Origin: Paenibacillus sp. GM2
GTDB taxonomy: Bacteria; Bacillota; Bacilli; Paenibacillales; Paenibacillaceae
DNA: 64,000 nucleotides
Assembly: GCF_900069005.2 (NCBI RefSeq)
Contig: NZ_LN831279.1
Coordinates: 2,558,269-2,622,268 of the forward strand
Direction of reading: 5' to 3'
Shown in pieces: positions 1 through 7,818 of the stretch. The position numbers and the translations under genes were made by a program. The notes under the pieces are model-generated. The model searched no databases and was not told where the DNA came from. It worked only from the letters and a program-made list of their open reading frames with translations. The number at the start of each line of letters is the position of its first letter. Position 1 is the first letter of the stretch.

Positions 1-1876
1 GCACGCCGCTCTGCTTCGTGCCGAAGAAATCCCCGGGACCGCGCAGCTCCAGGTCCCGGCGCGCCACTTCGAAGCCGTCGTCCGTATCGGTCAGGACCTT
101 CATTCGCTCCTGACCTACCTCCGTCTTCGGATCGGCGATAAGCACGCAGTAAGACGCGTGCTCCCCCCGCCCTACACGGCCGCGCAGCTGATGCAGTTGC
201 GACAGGCCGAAGCGGTCGGCGTCCATGATGATCATCAGCGTAGCATTAGGCACATCCACGCCGACCTCTACAACCGTGGTCGATACGAGTAGCTGCACCT
301 CATTCGCATAAAACGCCCGCATGACCTCGTCCTTCTCGCCTGGGGTCATTCTCCCATGCAGCAATCCGACACGGAAATCCGGGAACGCCTGCTGCATCGC
401 TACATACAGATCAATCGCATTCTGAACATCCAGCTTCTCCGACTCCTCAATCAGCGGAGTAATCAAATAAGCTTGTCTACCCAGCGATATTTCACGGGAA
501 ATAAAGCCCAGTACGCGATCCATCATGTCATGCTTCACCCAATAGGTTGAAATCGGCTTTCGACCCTTTGGCCGCTCTGACAGCGTGGAGACATCCATAT
601 CTCCAAAAGCGGTAATCGCCAACGTCCGCGGGATCGGAGTAGCGGTCATCGTCAGTACATCAGGATTGAATCCCTTGCGCCGTAAAACACTGCGCTGGTT
701 CACCCCGAAGCGGTGCTGCTCATCAGTAACGACCAGGCTCAGCGATCGGAAAAAGACATCCTCCTGAATTAAAGCATGGGTACCAATAATGACGTCCGTC
801 AGTCCCATTTGCAAGGAAGCTAGCAAATCTTTGCGCTTCCGGCCCGTTATACTTCCGGTAAGCAGTCCTACAGAGATCCCGAAGGGCTCGAACATCTTCG
901 CAAGCGAACGGGCATGCTGCTCAGCCAAAATTTCCGTGGGCACCATAAAAGCTCCCTGATGTCCCGACTTCACCGCGGCAAACAGCGCAATCGCAGCAAG
1001 CACCGTTTTCCCCGAACCGACATCGCCTTGCAGCAAGCGGTTCATACAATAAGGGGAGCGCATATCCCGCAAAATCTCCAGCTCCACTTGCTTCTGTGCA
1101 TCCGTCAGCTCGAACGGAAGGCTGCGCACGAACTCCCGAATGACCGAGTTCTCGACGAGATGAGCAACGCCATCCATCCGCTCATGGTTAATCGCGCGAT
1201 AAGCCTGCAGCTTGAGCTGGAATAAGAACAGCTCCTCATAGACCATGCGGCGGCGGGCCTGCTGTCCCTCCGCCTGATCCTGCGGCAGATGGATTCGCTG
1301 AATCGCCCGTTTTCTCGACATCAGATCATATTGCTTCAGCAGCGCCTCAGGCAAAATTTCAGGGATCAGCTCCCCATACTGCAACATCGCCTGTTGAATC
1401 GTCTTGCGCATCCAGCTTTGTGTAATTTTCCCGCCAATCGAATACACCGGCTGGACGGTGCCACTCCGCTGCACCCCCTTATCCGGGAACTCCGAATCCG
1501 ATACTGTAAGCTGATTGCGCTTCAAATCCCATTTCCCGGTTAATATAATCTCTCTTCCCGCAACCAATTGATCGCGAAGGAAGTGGCGGTTGAACCATGT
1601 CGACGTGAACATCCAATCCTCGGCCACCATTTTACAGGTCATTCTTGATTTACGCCCATAACGCTGCAGAACCGGAACTCCCATAATTTTTGCCTGAACC
1701 GTAATCTTGTCGCCGTCCTTAACCTCTGTCAAAGATTTAAGCCGATAATCTTCGTAACGAAACGGATAATATTCAATTAGATCATTTACCGTAAAGATGC
1801 CAAAGGCGTGAAGCTCTCCTGCTTTGAGAGCACTCACGCCGCTGACTTGCCTTACGGGGATTTCATGCAAATTCAT
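1..1876 (-). CDS. recG: ATP-dependent DNA helicase RecG, 3' end cut by window edge
   Basis: RecG reverses stalled replication forks and moves Holliday junctions. The frame is open from an ATG at 1876 to the left edge, giving about 625 residues of a protein usually near 680, so the C-terminus lies outside. Visible motifs: GDVGSGKT (Walker A, near residue 290), the DEQHRFGV helicase box (near 390), a TATPIPRTL motif III block, and LHGRM and QLRGRVGRG in the second RecA lobe. The last readable residues, FFGTKQSGV, are the usual RecG region just before the C-terminal end. The N-terminal third holds the wedge/OB region. It is the last gene here of a minus-strand series after degV, 58 bases downstream of its stop. 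RecG closes the same gene series in B. subtilis. Confidence 0.96.
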   Translation of the reverse strand, partial: MNLHEIPVRQVSGVSALKAGELHAFGIFTVNDLIEYYPFRYEDYRLKSLTEVKDGDKITVQAKIMGVPVLQRYGRKSRMTCKMVAEDWMFTSTWFNRHFLRDQLVAGREIILTGKWDLKRNQLTVSDSEFPDKGVQRSGTVQPVYSIGGKITQSWMRKTIQQAMLQYGELIPEILPEALLKQYDLMSRKRAIQRIHLPQDQAEGQQARRRMVYEELFLFQLKLQAYRAINHERMDGVAHLVENSVIREFVRSLPFELTDAQKQVELEILRDMRSPYCMNRLLQGDVGSGKTVLAAIALFAAVKSGHQGAFMVPTEILAEQHARSLAKMFEPFGISVGLLTGSITGRKRKDLLASLQMGLTDVIIGTHALIQEDVFFRSLSLVVTDEQHRFGVNQRSVLRRKGFNPDVLTMTATPIPRTLAITAFGDMDVSTLSERPKGRKPISTYWVKHDMMDRVLGFISREISLGRQAYLITPLIEESEKLDVQNAIDLYVAMQQAFPDFRVGLLHGRMTPGEKDEVMRAFYANEVQLLVSTTVVEVGVDVPNATLMIIMDADRFGLSQLHQLRGRVGRGEHASYCVLIADPKTEVGQERMKVLTDTDDGFEVARRDLELRGPGDFFGTKQSGV

Positions 1877-1905
1877 TGTACAAATCCCTCGCTTTAATAC
1901 CCGCC

Positions 1906-1924
1906 CCAAAAGTCGGACTTTTGG
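1906..1924. other. Perfect short hairpin between degV and recG
   Basis: CCAAAAGTC and GACTTTTGG face each other across one base. No T-run follows on either strand, so this is not a clear terminator. It could be a processing or weak pause site in the degV-recG transcript. Confidence 0.4.
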
Positions 1925-1934
1925 AGCAACTTCT

Positions 1935-2804
1935 TTAGGCCGGCCACACGAAGATGGCTATCGTACCAGGACCCACATGAGTGCCTACGACAGAACCGAT
2001 GCTGTTACGGACGATCTCATGCAGGGTGAAATGCTCTGACAACAATTGAATAATTTCTTCCGCTCCTTCAGGATTCACACAATCGCACACAGCGACGTTC
2101 AAATCCTTGTGATTCGGAAAATCACTCCTGAACAGCTCAATCACGCGGGATACCGCCTTCTTGCGGCCCCTAACCTTATCTACCGAATAGATGATGCCTT
2201 CATGGTCTACAGACAAAATCGGCTTGATGTTCAACAATGTGCCAAGAATGGCCGCCGCTTTGCCGATCCGGCCGCCTTTCTGCAAATATTCCAGGGTATC
2301 GACCAGAAAATAAAGCCGACGCTCCTGTCCGAGACGCTCTAACTCCGTGCGAATCTGCTCAACGGAAGCCCCCTGCTTCGCCAATCTTGCCGCATGCACG
2401 ACCATCATGCCAAAGCCGTAGCTGGCGCAGAGCGAATCAATTACCGTAATATTCACCGGCTCCGCCGAATCCTCCTCGACCATCGACTTGGCCAGCAGAG
2501 CGGATTGATAGGTGCCGCTCATCCCCGAAGAAAGATGTATCGAGACGATAGGAGAACCGGGGTACTGCTTCATTAGATTCTGATATACCTCGACGTACTG
2601 GGCAGGCGAGGTCTGCGAAGTCGTCGGCAGATTCTTGGACTTCGCCAGCCTGTCATAGAACTCTTCTACCGTGATGTCGATTCCTTCCAAGAAAGACTCA
2701 TCCCCGAAAGCAAGCCGCATCGGTATTATATGAATACCGTATTCAGCAACCAGCGCTGCAGGAACATCCCCCGTACTGTCTGCTACAATAACGATCTGAC
2801 TCAT
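1935..2804 (-). CDS. DegV-family (FakB-type) fatty-acid-binding protein
   Basis: DegV proteins bind a single fatty acid; those called FakB present it to the kinase FakA for acyl-phosphate formation. The protein starts MSQIVIVADSTGDVP, the typical DegV opening with the nucleophile-like Ser/Thr loop. It also has HLSSGMSGTYQSA (near residues 90-100), the second fatty-acid-binding serine loop, and a late GSVVGTHVGPGTIA block. I start it at 2804, with AAAGGGTG 8 bases upstream; an upstream in-frame start at 2861 would add 19 residues without a good ribosome site and is less likely. Length 289 residues is normal. FakA lies just upstream (3105-4868), separated by a dispersed repeat, so a FakA/FakB pair is a reasonable inference. 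In B. subtilis this place holds sdaAB/sdaAA. Confidence 0.9.
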   Translation of the reverse strand: MSQIVIVADSTGDVPAALVAEYGIHIIPMRLAFGDESFLEGIDITVEEFYDRLAKSKNLPTTSQTSPAQYVEVYQNLMKQYPGSPIVSIHLSSGMSGTYQSALLAKSMVEEDSAEPVNITVIDSLCASYGFGMMVVHAARLAKQGASVEQIRTELERLGQERRLYFLVDTLEYLQKGGRIGKAAAILGTLLNIKPILSVDHEGIIYSVDKVRGRKKAVSRVIELFRSDFPNHKDLNVAVCDCVNPEGAEEIIQLLSEHFTLHEIVRNSIGSVVGTHVGPGTIAIFVWPA

Positions 2805-2840
2805 AGGTATTTTCACCCTTTCATCATTCCCCTTTTGCAA

Positions 2841-3090
2841 GAGGTTGTTCAAAAAGTTCACTTTGGATTACGAAGTGAATCAAGAAGCAACTCGACATCG
2901 AATCTTGAATTCAGCCAGGCCTAAGCAGATGCTTACGAAGTCATGTTCCCTTACGGAACATCTCAGGTGCTCACGTACCCATTACGTACGCTCCACTCCT
3001 CAGTCCTTTGTTACATCCCACTGAAGCGTTTTGCAAAAACGCATATCGGAAGCCTCAGCAGCGGTACTGAAAACCGAGCTTTTTGAACTT
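2841..3090. repeat. Dispersed intergenic repeat, copy 1 (about 250 bp)
   Basis: It begins gaggttgttcaaaaagt and ends agctttttgaact, so its ends are inverted. Inside are blocks found in other gaps of the window: cttgaattcag, gcagatgcttacg, ctcaggtgctcacgtac, gtacgctcc.ctcctc and gcgttttgcaaaaacgc. It fills the whole gap between fakA and degV. Relatives lie at 14,941-15,085, 28,125-28,284, 41,412-41,607 and 46,187-46,720. There is no coding potential; it looks like a mobile non-coding element without its own transposase. Confidence 0.75.
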
Positions 3091-3104
3091 AAATTATTAG
3101 ACGA

Positions 3105-4868
3105 TCAGGATTCAACCGAAAATAAGTAATAATAGATCGGTTGCCCTCCATCATGAGTCTCTACTTCAACATCAGGATAAGTTTCATTCAACCAGCCCAA
3201 CAGCGACTCCGTAGTTTCCTCCGTCGCTTCTTCGCCAATCAGAAGCGTAACGATCTCATCGCCGCCAACCAGCATTTTGGCCAGCAGCGCCTGACTTGTC
3301 TCCAGCAGTTGCTCTTCTGTCGCCACGATCTTGGAGTTCTCAATTCCAATATAGTGACCCGCCTTGATCTCCAGATCATCAAACATCGTATCACGGATCG
3401 CATAAGTAACTTGTCCTGTCTTGACATGAGATACGGCATTCAGCATGGAATCCGTATTCACCTCAACGCTCTCCTCTTCCTGGAAGGCAAAGGCAGCAGC
3501 GATTCCTTGCGGAATGCTCTTGCTTGGAATAACGGTTACGCTGCGCTCATCTTCCAGCAAATCGCGAGCCTGCTGAGCGGCAAGAACGATATTCGAATTG
3601 TTCGGCAGCACGAATACATGCTGTGCAGAAATCGAATGAATGGCCTTCACAAAATCCTCTGTGCTTGGATTCATCGTCTGTCCGCCGGATAGAACAACGT
3701 CAACACCAAGGCTCTTGAAAATATCCGAGATCCCTTGTCCAGACGCTACAGCAATAAATCCGTAAGGTGCCAATTCGTCCGCAGGAACCTCCGCAGGGTC
3801 CTCAGAACGGGCAGGTTCAGCCGGAATATCCGCGAACAGCTCTGGCATCGGAGCAGCATCAAGTCCGGTTGATAGCAGTTCGCGATGCTGTTCACGCATA
3901 TTCAGAATATGAATCTGAGTAATTTCTCCATATTTCAAAGCGAGATTCAGAACCTCGCCAGGTGCTTTAGAATGCACATGAACTTTGATAACTTCATCGT
4001 CGGCAATGACGATAATAGAGTCACCATTTAATGACAGCGCTTTCCGGAATTGATCCTCATCAAAATTCGCATGCGAAACGCCGCCCAGGGTACGATTTAT
4101 GAAAAATTCCATATCATAAAGAAATTCAATATCCTCTGTATCAAGCTTCGCTTGGGCAGTAGCATCATGATGTTCGGCCGGATGAACGGCGGTAAATGCC
4201 GAGACGGATCCTGCTTTCGGCTGTGCAGGCATCGAATCGATAGGCTTCGCTTTGCCCGTCAGCTGCTCCATAAAACCCTCGTAAATATATACAAGACCTT
4301 GACCGCCGGAATCAACAACCCCGACTTGCTTCAGTACAGGCAATTGCTCCGGTGTATTCGCAAGAGCTTCCTTCGCCTTCGCCAGCACATCAGCCATCAA
4401 ATCTACGATATCGGTCGTGCGTCTAGCCTGGTGAACGGCATGCTTAGCCGCTTCCTTCGCGACTGTAAGAATCGTGCCTTCCACCGGCTTCACTACGGCC
4501 TTATAGGCTGTATCCACCCCGCTCTGTAAAGCGGCGGCAAATTGAATCGCATTCAACTCTTCATAAGAGGATGAATAACGGGCAAATCCCCGGAATAACT
4601 GAGATAAAATAACGCCGGAGTTCCCTCTGGCTCCCATTAGCAAGCCTTTGGACAAAGTATTTGCCCGACTGCCAAGTCCGCCCGATCCGTTATTATTCAA
4701 TTCGGCCACTCCAGCCGTCATCGTTAAATTCATATTCGTCCCGGTGTCTCCATCGGGAACCGGAAAGACATTTAGAGAGTTGACATGCTCGGCATGATCT
4801 CCCAATCGTTTCGCCCCGGCTAGCACCATGGCGGTAAAATCTGTTCCGTTAATAGAACGCTTACTCAA
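3105..4868 (-). CDS. fakA: DAK2-domain fatty acid kinase FakA (YloV)
   Basis: FakA phosphorylates a fatty acid held by a FakB/DegV protein, feeding exogenous or recycled fatty acids to phospholipid synthesis. The N-terminal DhaL (DAK2) nucleotide domain shows NVFPVPDGDTGTNMN (residues about 29-43, Asp ligands for magnesium), GARGNSGVILSQLF (about 79-92) and VDSGGQGL. The C-terminal half (about 330-587) is the DegV-like FakA domain, with ASGQGISDIFKSLG and a conserved VLPNNSN block. Length 587 residues; start ATG 4868 with AAGGGGAA upstream. It follows the Asp23 gene by 15 bases, the conserved yloU-yloV arrangement, and precedes a DegV gene. Confidence 0.94.
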   Translation of the reverse strand: MSKRSINGTDFTAMVLAGAKRLGDHAEHVNSLNVFPVPDGDTGTNMNLTMTAGVAELNNNGSGGLGSRANTLSKGLLMGARGNSGVILSQLFRGFARYSSSYEELNAIQFAAALQSGVDTAYKAVVKPVEGTILTVAKEAAKHAVHQARRTTDIVDLMADVLAKAKEALANTPEQLPVLKQVGVVDSGGQGLVYIYEGFMEQLTGKAKPIDSMPAQPKAGSVSAFTAVHPAEHHDATAQAKLDTEDIEFLYDMEFFINRTLGGVSHANFDEDQFRKALSLNGDSIIVIADDEVIKVHVHSKAPGEVLNLALKYGEITQIHILNMREQHRELLSTGLDAAPMPELFADIPAEPARSEDPAEVPADELAPYGFIAVASGQGISDIFKSLGVDVVLSGGQTMNPSTEDFVKAIHSISAQHVFVLPNNSNIVLAAQQARDLLEDERSVTVIPSKSIPQGIAAAFAFQEEESVEVNTDSMLNAVSHVKTGQVTYAIRDTMFDDLEIKAGHYIGIENSKIVATEEQLLETSQALLAKMLVGGDEIVTLLIGEEATEETTESLLGWLNETYPDVEVETHDGGQPIYYYLFSVES

Positions 4869-4883
4869 TGAGAATTCCCCTTC

Positions 4884-5243
4884 CTAGCTTGATACACGAA
4901 CGCCTTGGACTGCAACGTTGACTTGAGCCACTTCGAGTCCAACGACTTCATTTAACACGTATTTTACTTTTCGCTGTATGTTGTAGGCAACCTCGGAAAT
5001 TTTCGTACCATAACTAACTATGATATAAAGATGAATTGCCAATCGCTTATTATCGAGCTTTACTTCCACACCCCGGGCTAGATTCTCACGCCCCAGCAAT
5101 TCAGCAATGCCGTCCTTGAATTGTTTCCGGCTTGCCATCCCTACGAGTCCATAACATTCCATGGCGGCCGACCCGGCGATCACAGCTACCGCTTCCTCCG
5201 AAATATCGACACGTCCATATTCGGTATCCAGTTGTATAGCCAC
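4884..5243 (-). CDS. Asp23/Gls24 family envelope stress protein (YloU type)
   Basis: Small Asp23/Gls24 protein of 119 residues. Visible family features: EYGRVDISEEAVAVIAGSAAMECYGLVGM at the N-terminus (read in parts) and a C-terminal VGLEVAQVNVAVQGV strand. These proteins often anchor at or near the membrane and are linked to envelope stress or lipid balance; the exact role of YloU is unclear. Translation probably starts at GTG 5243, behind GGGAGGAG. It is divergent from rpmB and co-directional with fakA. A second paralogue lies at 63,547-63,909. Confidence 0.9.
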   Translation of the reverse strand: MAIQLDTEYGRVDISEEAVAVIAGSAAMECYGLVGMASRKQFKDGIAELLGRENLARGVEVKLDNKRLAIHLYIIVSYGTKISEVAYNIQRKVKYVLNEVVGLEVAQVNVAVQGVRVSS

Positions 5244-5286
5244 GCCTTGCTCACTCCTCCCTTGAAATTATTATGGGCTAAACCAT

Positions 5287-5292
5287 ATTGTA
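5287..5292 (-). promoter_or_regulatory. Possible -10 box for the Asp23-fakA transcript
   Basis: TACAAT on the minus strand, about 44 bases before the GTG start of the Asp23 gene. The -35 partner 17 bases upstream (TTTATT-like) is poor, so this is only a candidate. Confidence 0.35.
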
Positions 5293-5363
5293 CTATAAGA
5301 ACAAAGATAAATAAATAAACAAAGCGCGACAAGCACACTATAGAAATAAAGTTTGTCGATCGG

Positions 5364-5393
5364 TTGACGGACGTTTTTTTACTGTGATATTAT
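5364..5393 (+). promoter_or_regulatory. Sigma-A type promoter of rpmB
   Basis: TTGACG (5364-5369), 18 bases, TATTAT (5388-5393). The predicted start near 5400 leaves a leader of about 140 bases that carries the perfect palindrome CCGGCTTAAGCCGG at 5453-5466. Confidence 0.6.
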
Positions 5394-5542
5394 ATGTAAG
5401 TATTGTTTTATGCGGTTTCCTATACATTTATAGGTTAAAAGAAGGAAATCGACCGGCTTAAGCCGGCTTGAACAATAACTGTTAACTTCACTAATAAACT
5501 GTTATTTTCAAGACAGGTGTATCGGAACAGGAGGTGTAATGA

Positions 5543-5731
5543 ATGTCTCGCAAATGCTATGTAACAGGCAAGAAACCAAGCAGCGGTAACCACGTATCCC
5601 ACGCTAACAACCGTAATCGTCGTTCTTGGGGCGTTAACGTACAGAAAGTCCGGATCTTGGTAGACGGTAAGCCGAAACGCGTATACGTCAGCACTCGGGC
5701 TTTGAAATCCGGTAAACTGACTCGCGTATAA
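5543..5731 (+). CDS. rpmB: 50S ribosomal protein bL28
   Basis: Ribosomal large-subunit protein L28, 62 residues. It starts MSRKCYVTGKKP and ends VSTRALKSGKLTRV, the typical L28 ends, with the basic NNRNRRSWGVN block in between. Only one Cys (residue 5) is present, so this is the form without zinc-ribbon cysteine pairs. The ribosome site GGAGGTG lies 6 bases before the ATG. It is the only plus-strand gene in the first 28 kb, monocistronic between its own promoter and terminator. Confidence 0.98.
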   Translation: MSRKCYVTGKKPSSGNHVSHANNRNRRSWGVNVQKVRILVDGKPKRVYVSTRALKSGKLTRV

Positions 5732-5754
5732 TGGTGAGAATAAGAATATAGACA

Positions 5755-5787
5755 AAAAGCACCTTTTCTTAGTAGAGGTGCTTTTTT
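5755..5787. terminator. Rho-independent terminator after rpmB, bidirectional
   Basis: AAAAAGCACCT facing AGGTGCTTTTTT across a short loop. A-run and T-run flank both arms, so it can serve rpmB on the plus strand and transcripts from spoVM on the minus strand. Confidence 0.9.
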
Positions 5788-5899
5788 CGTATTCTCCTGC
5801 CACTTCAGCAACCGGAAAACAGTATCGCCACAAACCGCGTGATGGAAGGCGGGATTTGTGCGCCGCGCCGAATTCCATGATAGCGGCAGTTGTCGCTGC

Positions 5900-5980
5900 C
5901 TAGTTTTTGTGAAATGTATTCAACACCGCTTTGACGAAACCTCCCAAAAACTTAGGCAGCTTGAATGTATAAAATTTCAT
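5900..5980 (-). CDS. spoVM: Stage V sporulation protein M (26 aa)
   Basis: A 26-residue amphipathic peptide whose translation reads MKFYTFKLPKFLGGFVKAVL followed by NTFHKN. This is a close match to SpoVM, which binds the convex forespore outer membrane, anchors the SpoIVA basement layer of the spore coat and inhibits FtsH. The ribosome site is GGAGGGTG, 4 bases before the ATG. Its place between rpe and rpmB matches the B. subtilis order. The gene shows that the organism, or a recent ancestor, makes endospores. Confidence 0.95.
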   Translation of the reverse strand: MKFYTFKLPKFLGGFVKAVLNTFHKN

Positions 5981-6016
5981 CGTTCACCCTCCCCATCATT
6001 CTCATGCCCTCATTCA

Positions 6017-6044
6017 TAGTGTATGTTCCGCGCCCTCTCCCTGT
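6017..6044 (-). promoter_or_regulatory. Mother-cell sigma factor (SigE/SigK-like) promoter of spoVM
   Basis: On the minus strand, CATACACTA (6025-6017) fits the SigE/SigK -10 consensus CATAnnnTA. An AC pair (6044-6043) sits exactly 17 bases upstream as in the SigK -35. The predicted start is about 29 bases before the spoVM ATG. B. subtilis spoVM is mother-cell expressed under SigE; the -35 here fits SigK better than SigE. Confidence 0.5.
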
Positions 6045-6173
6045 GTATTTTCGCCGACAAAAAAAGGGCTGCATGAGAACCCGCTCATGTAACCCATTGT
6101 ATGCGCCAGATCGAATCACTATGCCAATCAGACAAGGTGAAACAGGGCAAAAATGAAGAGAATATAGCAATGA

Positions 6174-6839
6174 CTAATCTTGCAAACTGCTGCGAATCTC
6201 CTGAATCGCGGCGCGGCGGTCGCTGCGACCAAACACCGCATTGCCTGCGACCAGCACATCCGCACCCGCCTCCACAACCAGCGGTGCTGTGGCAGCCGAG
6301 ATTCCGCCGTCCACCTCAATTCGCAAATTCTTCAACCCCAGTTCCTCTCGCAGCTCTTTCAATTCCCTGATCTTGCGAAGAGTAGACGGAATGAAGGCCT
6401 GACCGCCAAAGCCTGGATTTACCGTCATGACAAGCACCAGGTCCACATCCTCCAGCACTTCGCGAATCGAAGACACAGGAGTTGCCGGATTGATCGCAAC
6501 GCCTGTCTTGACGCCATGCTCCTTCATCATATGCAGGACGCGGTGCAAATGTACGCAGGCTTCCTGGTGCACTGTAATAAGATGAGCTCCTGCTTTTGCA
6601 AAATCCGGAATATATCGCTCAGGATTCTCGATCATCAGATGGACATCGAGCGGCAGCTTGGTCAGCGGAGCAATCGCTCCCATCACCAGCGCTCCGAATG
6701 TAATATTAGGCACGAAATGGCCGTCCATAACATCGACGTGAAGCCAGTCCGCGCCGCTGTGCTCTGCCTCGACTACTTCTTGACCCAGCTTGGCAAAATC
6801 AGCCGACAATATAGACGGTGCAATATAGATGTCATTCAT
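6174..6839 (-). CDS. rpe: Ribulose-phosphate 3-epimerase
   Basis: Interconverts ribulose-5-phosphate and xylulose-5-phosphate in the pentose phosphate pathway. It is a 221-residue TIM barrel of normal length. Motifs: APSILSADFA at the N-terminus, HVDVMDGHFVPNITFG (metal His and Asp), VMTVNPGFGGQAF and EVDGGI with the catalytic Asp. The start is 4 bases after the rsgA stop, so it is translationally close to rsgA. The thiN gene that follows rpe in B. subtilis is absent. Confidence 0.97.
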   Translation of the reverse strand: MNDIYIAPSILSADFAKLGQEVVEAEHSGADWLHVDVMDGHFVPNITFGALVMGAIAPLTKLPLDVHLMIENPERYIPDFAKAGAHLITVHQEACVHLHRVLHMMKEHGVKTGVAINPATPVSSIREVLEDVDLVLVMTVNPGFGGQAFIPSTLRKIRELKELREELGLKNLRIEVDGGISAATAPLVVEAGADVLVAGNAVFGRSDRRAAIQEIRSSLQD

Positions 6840-6843
6840 GAAG

Positions 6844-7749
6844 TCAATACCTCCGTTTTTTGTCTTTCATTTCTTCATAAAACTGCACATAGTGCTCATA
6901 CCGTCCCGCGGCAATAACTCCTTCATCCACAGCCTCTCTCACTTTACAGCCTGGCTCATGCAGATGTGTACAGCCGCGGAATTTGCAGCCCTCTGAAAGC
7001 TCGCGGAACTCGCGGAAGCAAGTAGAGAGCTCCCCGACGCCAAGCTCAAGGAAATCCAGCTGGCTAAAGCCTGGAGTGTCCGCCACATATCCGCCATTCT
7101 CAAGCTCGATCAGCTCTACATGTCGGGTTGTATGTCTCCCCCGGCCAAGCTTCATGCTAATCTCGCTCGTCTCCAGCGACAATCCAGGGAACATCGCATT
7201 CAGCAGCGTCGATTTGCCTACCCCGGACTGACCGGAAAGTACGCTAATCTCCCCGGCCAGGCGCGTCTTCACAGCTTCCGTTCCTTTGCCAGTCAGAGAA
7301 CTGGTAATGAACACTTCATATCCAATCTGCTCATAGAGGTGAGCTACCTGCTCCGTGACGCTGGCCGCTTCCTCTTCCTCCGCATCGAGCAGATCCTCTT
7401 TGGTCAAGCAGATCAACGCTTGCAGTCCCTCATGTTCGATATGTACCAGGAACTTGTCCAGAAGCTGCAAATTCAGGTCAGGTTCTTTAAGTGAAAATAA
7501 CAGCACCGCAAGCCGGGCGTTAGCGATCGGCGGACGAATCAACTCCGTGATGCGCGGTAGAATCTCATCTACCATCCCTTCGCCGTTCTCCGTCGGACTA
7601 TACATGACCCGATCTCCAACGAGAGGGGTTATGCCTTTTTTCTTAAAAATGCCGCGGCCCCGGCACTGGACAATCTTATCCAACGCCGGGTCTGCAGGCT
7701 TCACATAGTAATATCCGCTTAGCGCCTTAACGATTAAGCCTTCAGGCAT
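6844..7749 (-). CDS. rsgA: Ribosome small-subunit-dependent GTPase RsgA
   Basis: Circularly permuted GTPase that assists late 30S subunit maturation. Order seen: N-terminal OB fold, TKED (G4), LSGQSGVGKST (G1), then DTPGF (G3), and a C-terminal zinc site CKFRGCTHLHEPGC. I place the start at ATG 7749 (MPEGLIVKALSG), 9 bases after GCGAGG; an ATG at 7770 has no ribosome site. That gives 301 residues, normal for the family. Its partner kinase PrkC is encoded 70 bases upstream. Confidence 0.95.
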   Translation of the reverse strand: MPEGLIVKALSGYYYVKPADPALDKIVQCRGRGIFKKKGITPLVGDRVMYSPTENGEGMVDEILPRITELIRPPIANARLAVLLFSLKEPDLNLQLLDKFLVHIEHEGLQALICLTKEDLLDAEEEEAASVTEQVAHLYEQIGYEVFITSSLTGKGTEAVKTRLAGEISVLSGQSGVGKSTLLNAMFPGLSLETSEISMKLGRGRHTTRHVELIELENGGYVADTPGFSQLDFLELGVGELSTCFREFRELSEGCKFRGCTHLHEPGCKVREAVDEGVIAAGRYEHYVQFYEEMKDKKRRY

Positions 7750-7818
7750 TCTTGCAGGCCTCGCTTTCATATCTGTCTGTATAACGATATAACAATTGAA
7801 GCTTATTCAAGCTCAACT

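Noticed and set aside
5435..5878. A 147-codon minus-strand frame over rpmB
   Set aside because: It lies on the opposite strand of a certain ribosomal protein gene, spans its terminator and has no ribosome site.
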